64,000 nucleotides of DNA, from assembly GCF_021740465.1 (NCBI RefSeq), contig NZ_JAIOZR010000005.1, positions 62,001 through 126,000 of the forward strand, given 5' to 3'. The notes beneath the pieces are model-generated. The model made no database searches and was not told the DNA's origin. It saw only the letters and a program-made list of their open reading frames with translations. This DNA comes from Chlorobium sp. (GTDB lineage Bacteria > Bacteroidota > Chlorobiia > Chlorobiales > Chlorobiaceae). This document shows, one piece after another, positions 1 through 9,911 of the stretch. Position numbers and translations under genes: made by a program. The first letter of the stretch is position 1. Each line of letters starts with the position of its first letter.

Positions 1-319
1 CGCTTATGAAAATGGCCGCCATTGCGGTCTGCCATGAGTAGCCCATGGTCTTCACGACAGTATAGGCGATAAAGGCGTTTTCTCCCATGTACGGAGCGAC
101 GGCAAACGGTCTCTTTGCATAGACCGCCATCAGAAAGGTTCCGAAAACCGCCGTCAGGATGGTTGCCGTCATCGATGCGCCTTTCGGTATTCCCGCCGCG
201 GCAAGGATTGCCGGGTTGACTATGATGATGTAGGAGAGAGTGAAAAACGTCGTTACTCCTGCAAGAAACTCCTGCCGGTAGCTGGTGCGGTGCGCCTGAA
301 AATTGAAAAAAGATTGCAT
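1..319 (-). CDS. NCS2-family xanthine/uracil/guanine permease (partial, N-terminal end only)
   Basis: The reverse strand reads 106 codons from an ATG at 319 and runs off the left edge of the window, so only the N-terminus is present. It begins MQSFFNFQAHRTSYRQEF, then a hydrophobic segment (TTFFTLSYIIIVNPAIL), a glycine turn and a second membrane segment, followed by APYMGENAFIAY. This matches the start of the AzgA-like branch of nucleobase:cation symporter 2 proteins, in which a similar APGMGxNAxxAY motif follows the second helix. The family imports purines such as guanine, hypoxanthine or xanthine across the inner membrane. Substrate cannot be told from this fragment. The gene is divergent from the peroxiredoxin gene. 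No purine riboswitch was recognised upstream. Confidence 0.75.
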   Translation of the reverse strand, partial: MQSFFNFQAHRTSYRQEFLAGVTTFFTLSYIIIVNPAILAAAGIPKGASMTATILTAVFGTFLMAVYAKRPFAVAPYMGENAFIAYTVVKTMGYSWQTAMAAIFIS

Positions 320-653
320 GTTTTTTCCGGGGTTGAGGTAACAATCTGATAGAAAACAAGATAAGCATAAAGAGCGAAAACGGGGAACCGTAAACGTGAA
401 AAGGAATCTCCGATGTAACGGGCAGCTCAAGCCGGAACACCAGGGGAGCTGTTTTATTGCGGCCGTCCGAACTTTTCTGCGAATTTACTTCTCGTTTTCC
501 GAAACGCTTCCCGCTTCCAGGCCGTTAGCATGAAAGGGAAGCTGTCAGGGTAGACGCTTTATTGTTGTAGGAAAGATGAAAATGTATTATAATGGACAAA
601 ACAAGTCTTATTTATCTTTTGTTAAACAAAATAAAAAAATAAAGGGGATCGAT
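320..653. other. Divergent intergenic region between the NCS2 permease and the peroxiredoxin
   Basis: No gene is supported here. The plus strand holds a weak hairpin (CAGCTC at 423-428 with GAGCTG at 446-451, then TTTT) and, near the right end, a promoter-like element described separately. An in-frame ATG at 576 would extend the peroxiredoxin by 26 residues, but that extension overlaps the -10 hexamer and is low-complexity, so it is rejected. Confidence 0.5.
565..593 (+). promoter_or_regulatory. Probable sigma-70 promoter of the peroxiredoxin gene
   Basis: TTGTAG (565-570), a 17-base spacer and a perfect TATAAT (588-593) lie in an AT-rich stretch. The predicted transcript would start near 600, about 50 bases before the chosen ATG at 654. 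The -35 box is poor; the call rests on the -10 box and spacing. Confidence 0.5.
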
Positions 654-1244
654 ATGGGCGTATTAGTTGGCCGAAAGGCACCGGAATTCAATGTGGAAGC
701 GGTAACCGGGGGTTCACAGTTTGTCGATTCGTGCAAGCTGACGGATTACCTGGGCAAGTATGTTGTACTGTTTTTCTACCCGCTTGATTTTACCTTTGTC
801 TGTCCGACGGAATTGCACGCATTTCAGGAAAAGCTCGACGAGTTCAGGAAACGGAATGTAGAGGTGATAGGTTGTTCGGTGGATTCGAAATTTTCGCATC
901 ATGCATGGCTGCGAACCCCGAAAAATCTCGGCGGTATCGAAGGTGTCACCTACACCCTGCTTTCCGATATCAACAAGACGGTTTCACGTGATTACGATGT
1001 GCTTGCCGAAGATGCAGGGGTTTCGCTGCGCGGACTTTTCCTGATTGACCGGGAGGGTGTTGTGCGCCATCAGGTGGTCAACGATCTGGGTCTTGGCAGG
1101 AATGTGGACGAAGTTCTCAGAATGGTCGATGCCCTGCAGTTTACCGAAGAGTTCGGCGAGGTCTGCCCGGCAAACTGGAATAAGGGCGATAAAACCATGA
1201 AGCCGGACGATGCCGGTCTGAAGGCGTTTTTCAGCGAAAAGTAA
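654..1244 (+). CDS. 2-Cys peroxiredoxin (AhpC/TSA family)
   Basis: The 196-residue protein reduces hydrogen peroxide and organic peroxides in the cytoplasm using a peroxidatic cysteine that forms a disulfide with a resolving cysteine on the partner subunit. The peroxidatic Cys50 lies in FYPLDFTFVCPTEL, the family signature, and the resolving Cys171 in EVCPANW. Length and both motifs are those of typical 2-Cys peroxiredoxins. ATG 654 was preferred over an in-frame ATG at 576 because AAAGGGGA sits just upstream at the right distance and because homologues begin at this point. No ahpF-like reductase adjoins it, so thioredoxin or another donor presumably recycles it. A hairpin terminator follows, so it is probably monocistronic. 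Confidence 0.93.
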   Translation: MGVLVGRKAPEFNVEAVTGGSQFVDSCKLTDYLGKYVVLFFYPLDFTFVCPTELHAFQEKLDEFRKRNVEVIGCSVDSKFSHHAWLRTPKNLGGIEGVTYTLLSDINKTVSRDYDVLAEDAGVSLRGLFLIDREGVVRHQVVNDLGLGRNVDEVLRMVDALQFTEEFGEVCPANWNKGDKTMKPDDAGLKAFFSEK

Positions 1245-1260
1245 CAACTCACTTCTGTAA

Positions 1261-1300
1261 GCTCCGGCATGCGGCCGATGCGGCGCATGCCGGAGCTTTT
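1261..1300 (+). terminator. Intrinsic terminator after the peroxiredoxin gene
   Basis: A perfect 12-bp stem (GCTCCGGCATGC at 1261-1272, GCATGCCGGAGC at 1285-1296) is followed by TTTT. It lies between convergent genes; on the minus strand the run of T is weak, so it serves mainly the plus-strand gene. Confidence 0.75.
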
Positions 1301-1341
1301 AGGTTTGCAGCAGGGAAGCCCTTCGGGGTGCCTCTCTCTGC

Positions 1342-2787
1342 TCAGTAGGCCTTTGCGAAAACGACTTTTCGCGCCGCCGGCCGGCCGGAATAGATGCAGG
1401 TGCCTGGCTCGTGCATGGCATAGGCTGAAATGTAATCATCCTCTTCGGGAAGAACCCTGATGGTAGCCTTGGTTTCCTCCTTGATTTTTGCCTCGGTTTC
1501 GGCTGTGCCGTCCCAGTGGGCTATGACGAAACCGTTCTCGACAGAATGTTTGAACTCCTCATAGTCGCTGACTTCAACGGTGTGTTCGGCGCGGAACAGG
1601 AGCGCCCTGTCGTAGAGGTTCTGCTGGATGGTGTTGAGGATTTCACTGACTTCGAGCGGCAGGCTGTCGTCGAGGGTCAGTTCGGTTTTTTCAAGTGTGT
1701 CGCGCCTTGCGGCGATGCATTTTTTTTCGGCTATGTCTCTCGGGCCGAGTTCGATCCGCAACGGAATACCCTGCAGTTCGTATTCGGCGAATTTCCATCC
1801 GGGCGAGTTCTGTTCGCTGCTGTCCACGAAAGCCGGTATGCCGTGCTTCTTCAGCGAGCAGGCGATTGCTTCCGCCTGTTCGATCACCGCAGCCTTGTCG
1901 CCCCGGAGAATAGGAATGATCACCACCTGCCGCGAGGCGAGCTTTGGGGGGAGCACAAGTCCCCGGTCGTCGGAATGCGCCATGATCAGTGCGCCGATCA
2001 GCCTGGTCGATACGCCCCAGCTGGTTGCCCATACGTAGTCGAGCCGTCCTTCACAGGTCTGGAACTGGCAGTCGAACGCTTTGGCGAAATTTTGTCCGAG
2101 ATGGTGCGAAGTCCCCGCCTGAAGGGCTTTTCCATCCTGCATCAGGGCTTCGATGCAGTAGGTTTCATCCGCACCGGCGAATTTTTCACTGTCGGTTTTC
2201 TTTCCCATGATGACCGGCAGGGCCATGTACTCTTCGGCAAATTTCTTGTAGATGGAGATCATGCGAAGCACCTCTTCAGCCGCCTCTTCTTTCGTGGCAT
2301 GCGCGGTATGGCCTTCCTGCCAGAGAAACTCCGATGTCCGCAGAAAAAGGCGGGTTCGCATCTCCCAGCGCACAACGTTGGCCCATTGGTTGATCAGAAT
2401 GGGGAGATCGCGATAGGACTGTATCCATTTCTTGTACGACGCCCAGATGATGGTTTCAGAGGTCGGGCGTACGTAGAGCTTTTCGGCAAGTTCCTCGCCG
2501 CCGCCATGGGTCACCACCGCACATTCAGGGGCAAACCCCTCGATATGCTCGGCCTCCCTGGCGATATAGCTTTCAGGGATGAAAAGAGGAAAGTAGGCAT
2601 TGACATGGCCGGTCTCCTTGAACATCCGGTCGAGTGCAGCCTGCATTTTTTCCCATATCGCATAGCCATTTGGCCTGATGACCATGCAGCCGCGTACATC
2701 GGAATAATCGGCAAGCTTCGCCGAACGCACAAGATCGATATACCACTGTGAGTAGTCCTTGCTTCGGGTAGTGATGGTGTCTGCCAC
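1342..2787 (-). CDS. proS: Prolyl-tRNA synthetase, short archaeal/eukaryotic-type
   Basis: The 481-residue protein charges tRNA-Pro with proline. It has the class II catalytic core (motif 2 region around [29 protein letters not shown], quoted here only as its key residues R, F, R, E, H) and an anticodon-binding domain after about residue 285. It lacks the large editing insertion of the roughly 570-residue bacterial form and ends in tyrosine (VVFAKAY), as the archaeal/eukaryotic-type short forms do. This type is scattered through bacteria, including Chlorobi. A tRNA-Pro(TGG) gene lies at 59.2 kb in the same window. The ATG at 2787 gives the expected [16 protein letters not shown] start. The gene is convergent with the peroxiredoxin and probably single. 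Confidence 0.95.
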   Translation of the reverse strand: MADTITTRSKDYSQWYIDLVRSAKLADYSDVRGCMVIRPNGYAIWEKMQAALDRMFKETGHVNAYFPLFIPESYIAREAEHIEGFAPECAVVTHGGGEELAEKLYVRPTSETIIWASYKKWIQSYRDLPILINQWANVVRWEMRTRLFLRTSEFLWQEGHTAHATKEEAAEEVLRMISIYKKFAEEYMALPVIMGKKTDSEKFAGADETYCIEALMQDGKALQAGTSHHLGQNFAKAFDCQFQTCEGRLDYVWATSWGVSTRLIGALIMAHSDDRGLVLPPKLASRQVVIIPILRGDKAAVIEQAEAIACSLKKHGIPAFVDSSEQNSPGWKFAEYELQGIPLRIELGPRDIAEKKCIAARRDTLEKTELTLDDSLPLEVSEILNTIQQNLYDRALLFRAEHTVEVSDYEEFKHSVENGFVIAHWDGTAETEAKIKEETKATIRVLPEEDDYISAYAMHEPGTCIYSGRPAARKVVFAKAY

Positions 2788-2833
2788 GGTACTGTTTTAT
2801 GATTGGTTAGGTGAAAGGCTGAAAATATAAGAC

Positions 2834-3574
2834 CTACTCCTCAAACTTCTTCATCTTTTCCATGAGGTTGCGCAGGTGTTCCTTCTGGGCGCCGCTTACC
2901 GGCTTGCGGTTCACTTCGGTTTTTCTGTATCCCCCGGGTATGCTGAATACCGAAGAGGCCAGTTCCCTTGGCTTTATTGATGTCAGTTGCATCGTGAAAA
3001 CCCCATTGTCGTTCTGCTGCACGATTTTAACCGGGAACCCTTCGACGCCGGCATCCTTGAGCGTCCGCGAAAGCGAGGTGTTCGAAAGTCTCGGATTCTG
3101 GGACTGCAGGATCCGGAATGTTGAAAAGTCGCCCAGGTCCGAAGTTACCCAGAGCTCCAGTTTTTCAGTGGTGCTGGTCAGGCTGATCTGTTCGCACTGG
3201 TACCCCTTGATCACCGCTTTTCCAAGTCGCCTGAGCTTGTAGTTGCTGTCGAAGTCGAGCAGGGTGGCGCTCTCGGCTGCAGTTCTCAGGTTGACAACGC
3301 TGTAGTTTTTCGTTTCATGGTTGATCAGAATGGCTTCATCCGGCCTTCCGGCTTTGGTGATGACGGTGGTTTTCAGCGGCTCGGGGATTCGGGTCATGTT
3401 CATGACCATATCCATGCGCTGAGCGCCGGTTCCGAAATAATAGGTGACATCGGCGCTTCCGCCAGGCATTTTCAGCATCATATCCATAAGGCCTGTGAAC
3501 CTGGCGGCCCCTTGGGAGGTACCGGAAAACAGGGTTACGCAAAGGAGCGTCATGAGAATCAGGGCTTTTTTCAT
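2834..3574 (-). CDS. Secreted DUF4412-family protein
   Basis: The 246-residue protein starts with a clear Sec signal peptide (MKKALILMTLLCVTLFSG, cleavage probably after SQGAA). The mature part resembles DUF4412 proteins: a beta-rich, lipoprotein-carrier-like fold that begins FTGLMDMMLKMPGG and contains an LWVTSDLG strand. The family is periplasmic and of unknown function. An in-frame start at 3661 would add 29 residues ahead of the signal peptide and is rejected. The gene stops 46 bases before the proS start and may be co-transcribed upstream of it. The C-terminus is a charged helix (EHLRNLMEKMKKFEE). Confidence 0.7.
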   Translation of the reverse strand: MKKALILMTLLCVTLFSGTSQGAARFTGLMDMMLKMPGGSADVTYYFGTGAQRMDMVMNMTRIPEPLKTTVITKAGRPDEAILINHETKNYSVVNLRTAAESATLLDFDSNYKLRRLGKAVIKGYQCEQISLTSTTEKLELWVTSDLGDFSTFRILQSQNPRLSNTSLSRTLKDAGVEGFPVKIVQQNDNGVFTMQLTSIKPRELASSVFSIPGGYRKTEVNRKPVSGAQKEHLRNLMEKMKKFEE

Positions 3575-3771
3575 CGTAACGACAGCTAATGTTTTAATAA
3601 TTGGTATCTTCTTTGCTGCATGGCAGGCAAAATACGTGTTCGAATACGTAACAACCTGCAAGCTAACGAATTATTTTCAAAGCTTTTTGAGGGGAGAGGT
3701 TTTTAGGCGCTTTTTTATATCGGGGTTTCAAACCGGAAGCGCCTCGCGGAAGGTTTCATTATTAATGGTGC

Positions 3772-4671
3772 ATGACGAGGGATAGCCGGCGAGAGTGGTG
3801 TGTTGTCGATCTTCTGAAGACCACCGCAGAGTATTTTGCCTTGAAGGAGGTCGATGAGCCCCGCCTCGGCGCGGAGATGCTTCTGTCGCACCTTTTCGGC
3901 GAAAACAGGCTCTGGCTTTACCTGAACCATAACCGTCCGGTATCGGACAGCGAGCTTGCGGTTTTTCGGGAGTTTTGCCGGCAGCGTCTCGATGGCCGTC
4001 CGGTTCAGTACATTACCGGCGAGCAGTATTTTTACGGAAAGCCGTTCATGGTCGATGAGCGAGTGCTGATTCCAAGACCGGAAACCGAGTTGCTCGTCGA
4101 GCATGCCGCCGGGCTTCTTTCAGCAGGGAGGGAGCTCAATCCGGAAGGGGAGTACAGGCTGCTCGATATCGGAACGGGAAGCGGCTGCATTGCCGTCACG
4201 CTTGCCTCGCTTTTGCCTTTTCTGCAGCTTGCAGCCATCGATCGTTCGGCTCCGGCTCTCGATGTTGCGCGAGCCAATGCAATGCGCCATGGAATGCTTT
4301 CGAGAATAGATTTTCTTGAGGCCGATCTGTTCGACCCCGAACTGGCGTCACGCTGTGCCGGGCCGTTTGATATGATTGTTTCCAATCCGCCCTATATTCC
4401 CGAAACGGAATGGGAGGAGCTGCAGCCGGAGGTCAGGCGTTTCGAGCCGAGAGATGCACTCGTCACTCCGGGAGGCACCGCTTCATACCTTGCCATCTGC
4501 CGTGCTTCATCCGAACTGCTTAAGCCGGAAGGCTTGCTGTGTCTGGAGATTCATGCCGATGCGGCTATGCAGGTATGCGCTCTCATGGAGTCGGAAAAAT
4601 TCCGGGACATTTCTGTCCTGAAGGATTACGCCGGCTTCGACAGGATCGTTTCAGGTCGCCTGGGAGCCTGA
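3772..4671 (+). CDS. prmC: Peptide chain release factor N5-glutamine methyltransferase
   Basis: PrmC (HemK) methylates the glutamine of the GGQ loop of release factors RF1 and RF2 and so improves termination. The 299-residue protein has the helical N-terminal substrate domain (residues 1-100), the conserved RVLIPRPETELLVE junction (98-110), the SAM-binding motif DIGTGSG (132-138) and the catalytic NPPY (205-208). Length is normal. The ATG at 3772 is used; a later GTG near 3798 would also give a plausible N-terminus. prfA is not adjacent. The gene is divergent from the DUF4412 gene with about 200 bases between them, and is followed by the hrcA promoter region. Confidence 0.95.
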   Translation: MTRDSRREWCVVDLLKTTAEYFALKEVDEPRLGAEMLLSHLFGENRLWLYLNHNRPVSDSELAVFREFCRQRLDGRPVQYITGEQYFYGKPFMVDERVLIPRPETELLVEHAAGLLSAGRELNPEGEYRLLDIGTGSGCIAVTLASLLPFLQLAAIDRSAPALDVARANAMRHGMLSRIDFLEADLFDPELASRCAGPFDMIVSNPPYIPETEWEELQPEVRRFEPRDALVTPGGTASYLAICRASSELLKPEGLLCLEIHADAAMQVCALMESEKFRDISVLKDYAGFDRIVSGRLGA

Positions 4672-4773
4672 AATTTATTGCCGGCGAGTTGCGTTACAAT
4701 TAACGGTGTTTACGTCACTTCCGGGGTGACAGGGCCCCCGGTGAAGAAGGTGTTTTTCCGGTCGTTCCGGCTC

Positions 4774-4802
4774 TTGATGGTTTTCGTCGGCATTCGTATA
4801 CT
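4774..4802 (+). promoter_or_regulatory. Sigma-70 promoter of the hrcA-grpE-dnaJ operon
   Basis: TTGATG (4774-4779), exactly 17 bases, then TATACT (4797-4802): five of six consensus matches in the -10 box and four in the -35 box. The predicted start near 4808-4810 falls at the first base of the palindrome described next. A sigma-32-like promoter was not seen. Confidence 0.75.
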
Positions 4803-4807
4803 ATAGT

Positions 4808-4834
4808 TTGCCCGTTTCGCAGATGCGGGCAGAA
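4808..4834 (+). promoter_or_regulatory. Palindrome at the hrcA transcription start, candidate diverged HrcA operator
   Basis: The sequence reads TTTGCCCGT, nine bases, GCGGGCAGA, with a perfect TGCCCG/CGGGCA core (4809-4814 and 4826-4831). The 9-9-9 layout is that of CIRCE, the HrcA operator TTAGCACTC-N9-GAGTGCTAA, and each arm shares about five of nine bases with it. It sits where a repressor would block initiation. It could instead be a 5'-end stabilising hairpin, or a weak terminator, since TTTTTT follows at 4835-4840. Confidence 0.45.
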
Positions 4835-4882
4835 TTTTTTCGGTAGGGCCGGACGGGTGACTCCGGCAGCCGGATAAACAAG

Positions 4883-5971
4883 ATGTTTGCATGGATAATG
4901 GATTCTCGTGAACTTACCTTGCGGGAACGGCAGGTGCTGGGCATTATCATCCAGTCCTATATTGTTTCTGCTGCTCCGGTTGGGTCAAGACATATTGCAA
5001 GGAACTATAACCTTGGCCTTTCGGATGCCTCCATACGCAACGTTATGGCGGATCTCGAGGATGAAGGCTATATCAGCCAGCCGCATACTTCGGCAGGACG
5101 GGTACCTACCGACAAGGGTTATCGCTGCTATGTCGATCTGATCATGCATGTGCAGCGGGTCAACGACGAAGAGAAGCGCAGAATCGACAAGGATTTCGGT
5201 CAGATCAACTCCGATCGGAAAGGAACCTCTTCCGACGTTCTGCTCTCGGCGGCCAAGGTGCTCGGCAGCATATCCCGTCAGCTCAGTGTGGTGCTCTCTC
5301 CGGCTTTTTCAAACGCGGTTTTCGAGAAACTCGACATGGTGCTGCTTACCTCTTCGAGAATGATGGTGATTCTTTCGATCCGCTCACTGTTTCTCAGGAC
5401 CATCGTCATGGAACTCGATATCGAGGTTTCACGCAATACGGTCGATCAGATTACGGTTTTTCTCAATGAACGGCTTTCAGGGCTGACGCTTGCCGAAATC
5501 AGAAGAAGCATTGCCGCAAGACTTGGCGATTGTCCCTGCGACCGGACGCTTCTTGAAAGGGTGATCCGCTCCTCCGGAGAAATTTTTGATGAAACTCCCA
5601 TTATTGAGAGGCTGTATATTTCCGGGGCCGAGTATATTGTCGATCAGCCGGAGTTCAAGCAGCCGGAGAAGGTTCGTGATCTCATTTCCATGATCGAGGA
5701 TAAAACCAGCGTGGCAAAACTTGTGGAGCGAGCTTCCGCAGGGGTAGAGGCCCAGAGGCCTCCGGGCATGGATATTTCCATAAGCATCGGTCGGGAGAAC
5801 AGTGAAAGAAACGCCGGCGAGCTGACCATTGTCTCGACGCCCTACTATGTCAGCGGGATGGTCGGGCAACTCGGCATTCTCGGGCCAACAAGAATGGATT
5901 ACGAGCATGCAGTGCGCGTGCTTAACTATATGGCGGACTGCCTTTCGGTGACGCTGTCTGAAGCGAATTAA
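4883..5971 (+). CDS. hrcA: Heat-inducible transcription repressor HrcA
   Basis: HrcA represses heat-shock genes by binding CIRCE operators and needs GroEL for activity. The 362-residue protein has the N-terminal winged-helix domain ([15 protein letters not shown], then PVGSRHI and the recognition region [19 protein letters not shown], cited by key residues) followed by [14 protein letters not shown], the most conserved HrcA segment, and the dimerisation and GAF-like domains. The ATG at 4883 is used; an in-frame ATG at 4898 ([10 protein letters not shown]) is equally likely because neither has a clear ribosome-binding site. It heads a three-gene operon with grpE (29 bases downstream) and dnaJ. 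dnaK is not in this window. Confidence 0.95.
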   Translation: MFAWIMDSRELTLRERQVLGIIIQSYIVSAAPVGSRHIARNYNLGLSDASIRNVMADLEDEGYISQPHTSAGRVPTDKGYRCYVDLIMHVQRVNDEEKRRIDKDFGQINSDRKGTSSDVLLSAAKVLGSISRQLSVVLSPAFSNAVFEKLDMVLLTSSRMMVILSIRSLFLRTIVMELDIEVSRNTVDQITVFLNERLSGLTLAEIRRSIAARLGDCPCDRTLLERVIRSSGEIFDETPIIERLYISGAEYIVDQPEFKQPEKVRDLISMIEDKTSVAKLVERASAGVEAQRPPGMDISISIGRENSERNAGELTIVSTPYYVSGMVGQLGILGPTRMDYEHAVRVLNYMADCLSVTLSEAN

Positions 5972-6000
5972 AACAGTATTTTTAACCGTATTTCACGTTT

Positions 6001-6624
6001 ATGAGAAAAAAAGCATCTGCAGGTCAGGATATTCATCCGGAAAACGTCGGTGAACCGGCTGCTGCCGGATCGGTTAGCTCCGGCGCCTCCGGAATTGATG
6101 AAACCGTTCCCGTTACTGTTCCGGCTGAAGAGGCTGAGGCCAGGAAGAGAGTTGCCGAACTCGAAGCGGAACTGTCTGTACAGAAGGAACAGCTCGATAA
6201 ATTACGAGACGAACTGCTTCGCAGGGCTGCCGATTTCGAGAATTTCAGGAAGGTCAAGGAACGTGAAGCCATGGCCGCCGGTACGAAAGCTCTTGAAAAC
6301 ACCATCAGGGAGCTTCTTCCTTTTGTTGACGATATCAAGCGGGTGCTTTCGAACGCTCCCCGTATTCTTGAAATAACGGCCGAGGCGAAACCCTACGTCG
6401 AAGGTGTCGAGCTGCTCAAGCGTAATTTCGACAACTGGCTTGCCGGAAAGGGAGTAACGGAGATCCGTTCGATCGGCATGAAGCTCGATGTCGAGTATCA
6501 CGAAGCCATCTCCATGATCGAGATACCTGATACCGAGCCCGAAACCATTGTTGAGGAGTATCAGACCGGGTATCTGCTCGGCGAGAGAGTGATCCGGCAT
6601 GCACGGGTTATTGTGGCCGGATAA
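6001..6624 (+). CDS. grpE: Nucleotide exchange factor GrpE
   Basis: GrpE releases ADP from DnaK. The 207-residue protein has an acidic, low-complexity N-terminus (about 1-45), a long coiled coil (about 45-105, including the [17 protein letters not shown] stretch) and the compact beta domain with [21 protein letters not shown] (abbreviated motif: G-V-x-x-I, D-x-x-x-H-E-A), ending in [17 protein letters not shown]. This is the standard GrpE layout and length. It is the second gene of hrcA-grpE-dnaJ, with intergenic gaps of 29 and 64 bases and no terminator visible between the genes. Confidence 0.96.
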   Translation: MRKKASAGQDIHPENVGEPAAAGSVSSGASGIDETVPVTVPAEEAEARKRVAELEAELSVQKEQLDKLRDELLRRAADFENFRKVKEREAMAAGTKALENTIRELLPFVDDIKRVLSNAPRILEITAEAKPYVEGVELLKRNFDNWLAGKGVTEIRSIGMKLDVEYHEAISMIEIPDTEPETIVEEYQTGYLLGERVIRHARVIVAG

Positions 6625-6688
6625 CGAGGCCGGTTTTATAAAATTATGACGGAATGTGAAGCAATAGAGCAATAGAGGGTATTGTATA

Positions 6689-7897
6689 ATGAAGAAAGAT
6701 TTTTACGAGGTGCTCGGCGTCAGCCGCTCGGCATCGAAGGATGAAATAAAGAAGGCCTACCGGAAACTCGCACTGCAGTACCATCCGGACAAGAACCCCG
6801 ACAACAAGGATGCCGAAGAGCATTTCAAGGAGGTAAACGAGGCCTACGAGGTGCTCAGCAACGACGACAAACGCCGCCGCTACGATCAGTTCGGTCATGC
6901 CGGAGTAGGCACGTCGGCAGCTTCCGGGGCAGGCGGGCCTGGCGGCGCCTACGGCGGAGGGGTTAATGATTTCAGCGATATTTTCAGCGCCTTTAACGAC
7001 ATGTTTGGTGGTGGCCGCGCCAGGGGCAGCGGTGCGCCTTTCGGTTTCGAGGAGGTTTTCGGTGGTGCCGGCGGAGGCAAGAGAGGTCGGGCATCGTCCG
7101 GTATTCCCGGCACGGATCTGAAGATCCGCCTCAAGCTTACGCTTGAGGAGATTGCCAGAGGTGTGGAAAAAACCCTGAAAATCAGAAAGCAGGTTCCCTG
7201 CAAGGAGTGCAACGGCAGCGGGTCGAAGAGCGGTACAACCGAGACCTGCCAGACCTGTCACGGATCGGGCGAGGTTCGTCAGGCATCGAAAACCATGTTC
7301 GGCCAGTTCGTCAACATTGCTGCCTGCCCGACATGCGGCGGTGAAGGCCGGGTTGTCAAGGACCGCTGCACCTCATGCTATGGCGAAGGCATCAAACAGG
7401 GCGAAGTGACCGTCAAGGTTACCGTTCCGGCCGGTGTCCAGGACGGCAATTACCTGACCCTCAGGGGGCAGGGCAATACCGGGCCGAGAGGCGGAGCGCC
7501 CGGCGATCTTATCGTGGTCATCGAAGAGAAACCGCATGATCTCTTCAGGCGGAACGGCAACGATGTGATCTATGATCTTGCGGTGAGTTATCCCGACCTG
7601 GTCATGGGGACCAAGATCGATGTGCCGACGCTTGACGGGGCAGTGAAGCTCACCATTCCTCCCGCTACGCAGCCTGACACCATGCTGCGCATCGCCGGTC
7701 ACGGTATCGGTCATCTGAGGGGTTCGGGAAAAGGCGATCAGCTGGTCAGGGTCAACGTCTATGTTCCCAGGGATCTTTCGAACCCGGATAAGGAGCTGCT
7801 TAAAGAGCTCAGGAAATCCCGGGCGTTTTCACCTACAGGGGGCAGCGACCGGGAGGAAAAGAGTTTTTTTGAGAAGGCCCGGGATATTTTCACCTGA
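6689..7897 (+). CDS. dnaJ: Chaperone DnaJ (Hsp40)
   Basis: The 402-residue co-chaperone stimulates DnaK ATPase and delivers substrates. It has the J domain with HPD at residues 32-34, a Gly/Phe-rich linker (about 70-135), four CxxCxGxG zinc motifs (cysteines 171/174, 187/190, 213/216, 227/230) and the C-terminal substrate-binding and dimerisation domains. All four zinc repeats are intact, though the third and fourth show variant spacing residues (CGGEG, CYGEG). It ends the heat-shock operon and is followed by a very strong bidirectional terminator. Confidence 0.97.
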   Translation: MKKDFYEVLGVSRSASKDEIKKAYRKLALQYHPDKNPDNKDAEEHFKEVNEAYEVLSNDDKRRRYDQFGHAGVGTSAASGAGGPGGAYGGGVNDFSDIFSAFNDMFGGGRARGSGAPFGFEEVFGGAGGGKRGRASSGIPGTDLKIRLKLTLEEIARGVEKTLKIRKQVPCKECNGSGSKSGTTETCQTCHGSGEVRQASKTMFGQFVNIAACPTCGGEGRVVKDRCTSCYGEGIKQGEVTVKVTVPAGVQDGNYLTLRGQGNTGPRGGAPGDLIVVIEEKPHDLFRRNGNDVIYDLAVSYPDLVMGTKIDVPTLDGAVKLTIPPATQPDTMLRIAGHGIGHLRGSGKGDQLVRVNVYVPRDLSNPDKELLKELRKSRAFSPTGGSDREEKSFFEKARDIFT

Positions 7898-7913
7898 CGG
7901 GCCACAACTGGAA

Positions 7914-7958
7914 AAAACATCAAAGCCGGTCTCCTCAGGAGGCCGGCTTTGATGTTTT
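7914..7958. terminator. Bidirectional intrinsic terminator between dnaJ and the flavodoxin fusion gene
   Basis: A perfect 16-bp inverted repeat (7914-7929 with 7943-7958) has AAAA at its left edge and TTTT at its right edge, so it can end transcripts arriving from either side. The 13-base loop itself contains a CTCCT/AGGAG pair. Confidence 0.9.
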
Positions 7959-7986
7959 CGATCTGATTTCTTGGTGAGGAATCCTT

Positions 7987-8637
7987 TCAGAGTCCGCCGG
8001 TTTCCGATTTTGCCTCCTCCACCACCTCAAGGGTGATTTCCCGGTATCCCATCTCTTCGGCATACTCCTCGGTCGCGATCTTGATCCTGTTCCTGAAGAA
8101 GGATGGTATGCTGTCGAGCAGTTCAAGGGCTTCGTCTGTCCACTGCATCGACGCATTGCGCCTTCGGGTGTCTTTTTTATAGGCATCGCACAGTTCATCC
8201 ACAAAAGACTCGATAAACTCGGGGTCGGAGATCTGCTGGGGGGCAAAAATCCTTTCGGCAAGAATCCGGTTCCGGACAAGATGCATTTTAAGCTGCGGGA
8301 GATAGAGCAGGGTTGCCATCGGTTCGGGACTGCCGCAGGTGAGGAAGAGGGCGATTTTCTTGCGCTTGAGATACTTTTTCATGTTGCTCTGGATCAGGGC
8401 TCCGAGAAGCTGCGACGAAACAAGAAGGTAGTAGATAGGCGCTCCCATGATGACGACATCGAAATCCTGCAGAAAACTGTAATCGCCGGAAGCCTTGCAT
8501 TTTGCTTTTTCGACGTAGGCTCCGTTCTCGGCAAGTTCCGTGCCTATGGAATCGATGAGCCGGTCTGTAGATCCTCCGGAAGTACGGCTGTCATACAGGA
8601 TAATGGCCCTCATCTGCTGCTGGGTTGAATTCGTCAT
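7987..8637 (-). CDS. Flavodoxin-like protein fused to a C-terminal PCP_red (BchB-type) domain
   Basis: The 216-residue protein joins two modules. Residues 10-155 read as a flavodoxin-like FMN domain: beta strand RAIILYDS, phosphate loop SRTSGGSTD (17-25), and VVIMGAPIYYLL (61-72) for the flavin side. Residues 166-210 match the PCP_red domain normally at the C-terminus of the BchB/ChlB subunit of dark protochlorophyllide reductase: W166, the EALELLDSIPSFFRNRIK segment, EEYAEEMGY and ITLEVVEEAK. The family association with bacteriochlorophyll enzymes suggests a redox role near pigment synthesis, but this is inference and no reaction is known. It could start at the in-frame ATG at 8613. It is transcribed alone towards the dnaJ terminator. 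Confidence 0.75.
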   Translation of the reverse strand: MTNSTQQQMRAIILYDSRTSGGSTDRLIDSIGTELAENGAYVEKAKCKASGDYSFLQDFDVVIMGAPIYYLLVSSQLLGALIQSNMKKYLKRKKIALFLTCGSPEPMATLLYLPQLKMHLVRNRILAERIFAPQQISDPEFIESFVDELCDAYKKDTRRRNASMQWTDEALELLDSIPSFFRNRIKIATEEYAEEMGYREITLEVVEEAKSETGGL

Positions 8638-8734
8638 GTGGAAAGAGTGATGTGCGTTGATTGAATAGTTCTCAATTATAACACATTCACCGAAAAAACG
8701 CTAATCGGGCTGACGGGGAAAGGTAGTCGGGAGG

Positions 8735-8764
8735 AAAAAAAAAGAGGGCGGTAAAACCGCCCTC
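8735..8764 (-). terminator. Intrinsic terminator of gap
   Basis: On the minus strand a 9-bp GC-rich stem (8756-8764 with 8744-8752, GAGGGCGGT and its complement) is followed by nine T (8735-8743). It lies 36 bases after the gap stop codon. Confidence 0.9.
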
Positions 8765-8799
8765 AAGATCCGGGATGATCTGATGAATCCGGCTTCGAT

Positions 8800-9810
<1,011 letters not shown>

Positions 9811-9911
9811 TTATGTGTATTAGAATTAAGAGGTTACCAGTGTCGTATCCGCGGCATTGGTTGTGTCCAGCGTTGAAAAATATCTGACAAGATATAACAT
9901 CAAAATCAATA

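Noticed and set aside
1516-2751. Long open frame on the plus strand opposite proS
   Set aside because: It mirrors the GC-rich codon pattern of proS, has no ribosome-binding site and no family motif. Shadow of a real gene.
4714-4730. GTCAC/GTGAC inverted repeat after prmC as a terminator
   Set aside because: Only five base pairs and no T-run follows.
4672-4882. Canonical CIRCE operator or sigma-32 promoter upstream of hrcA
   Set aside because: Neither was found; only the diverged palindrome and a sigma-70-type promoter are present.
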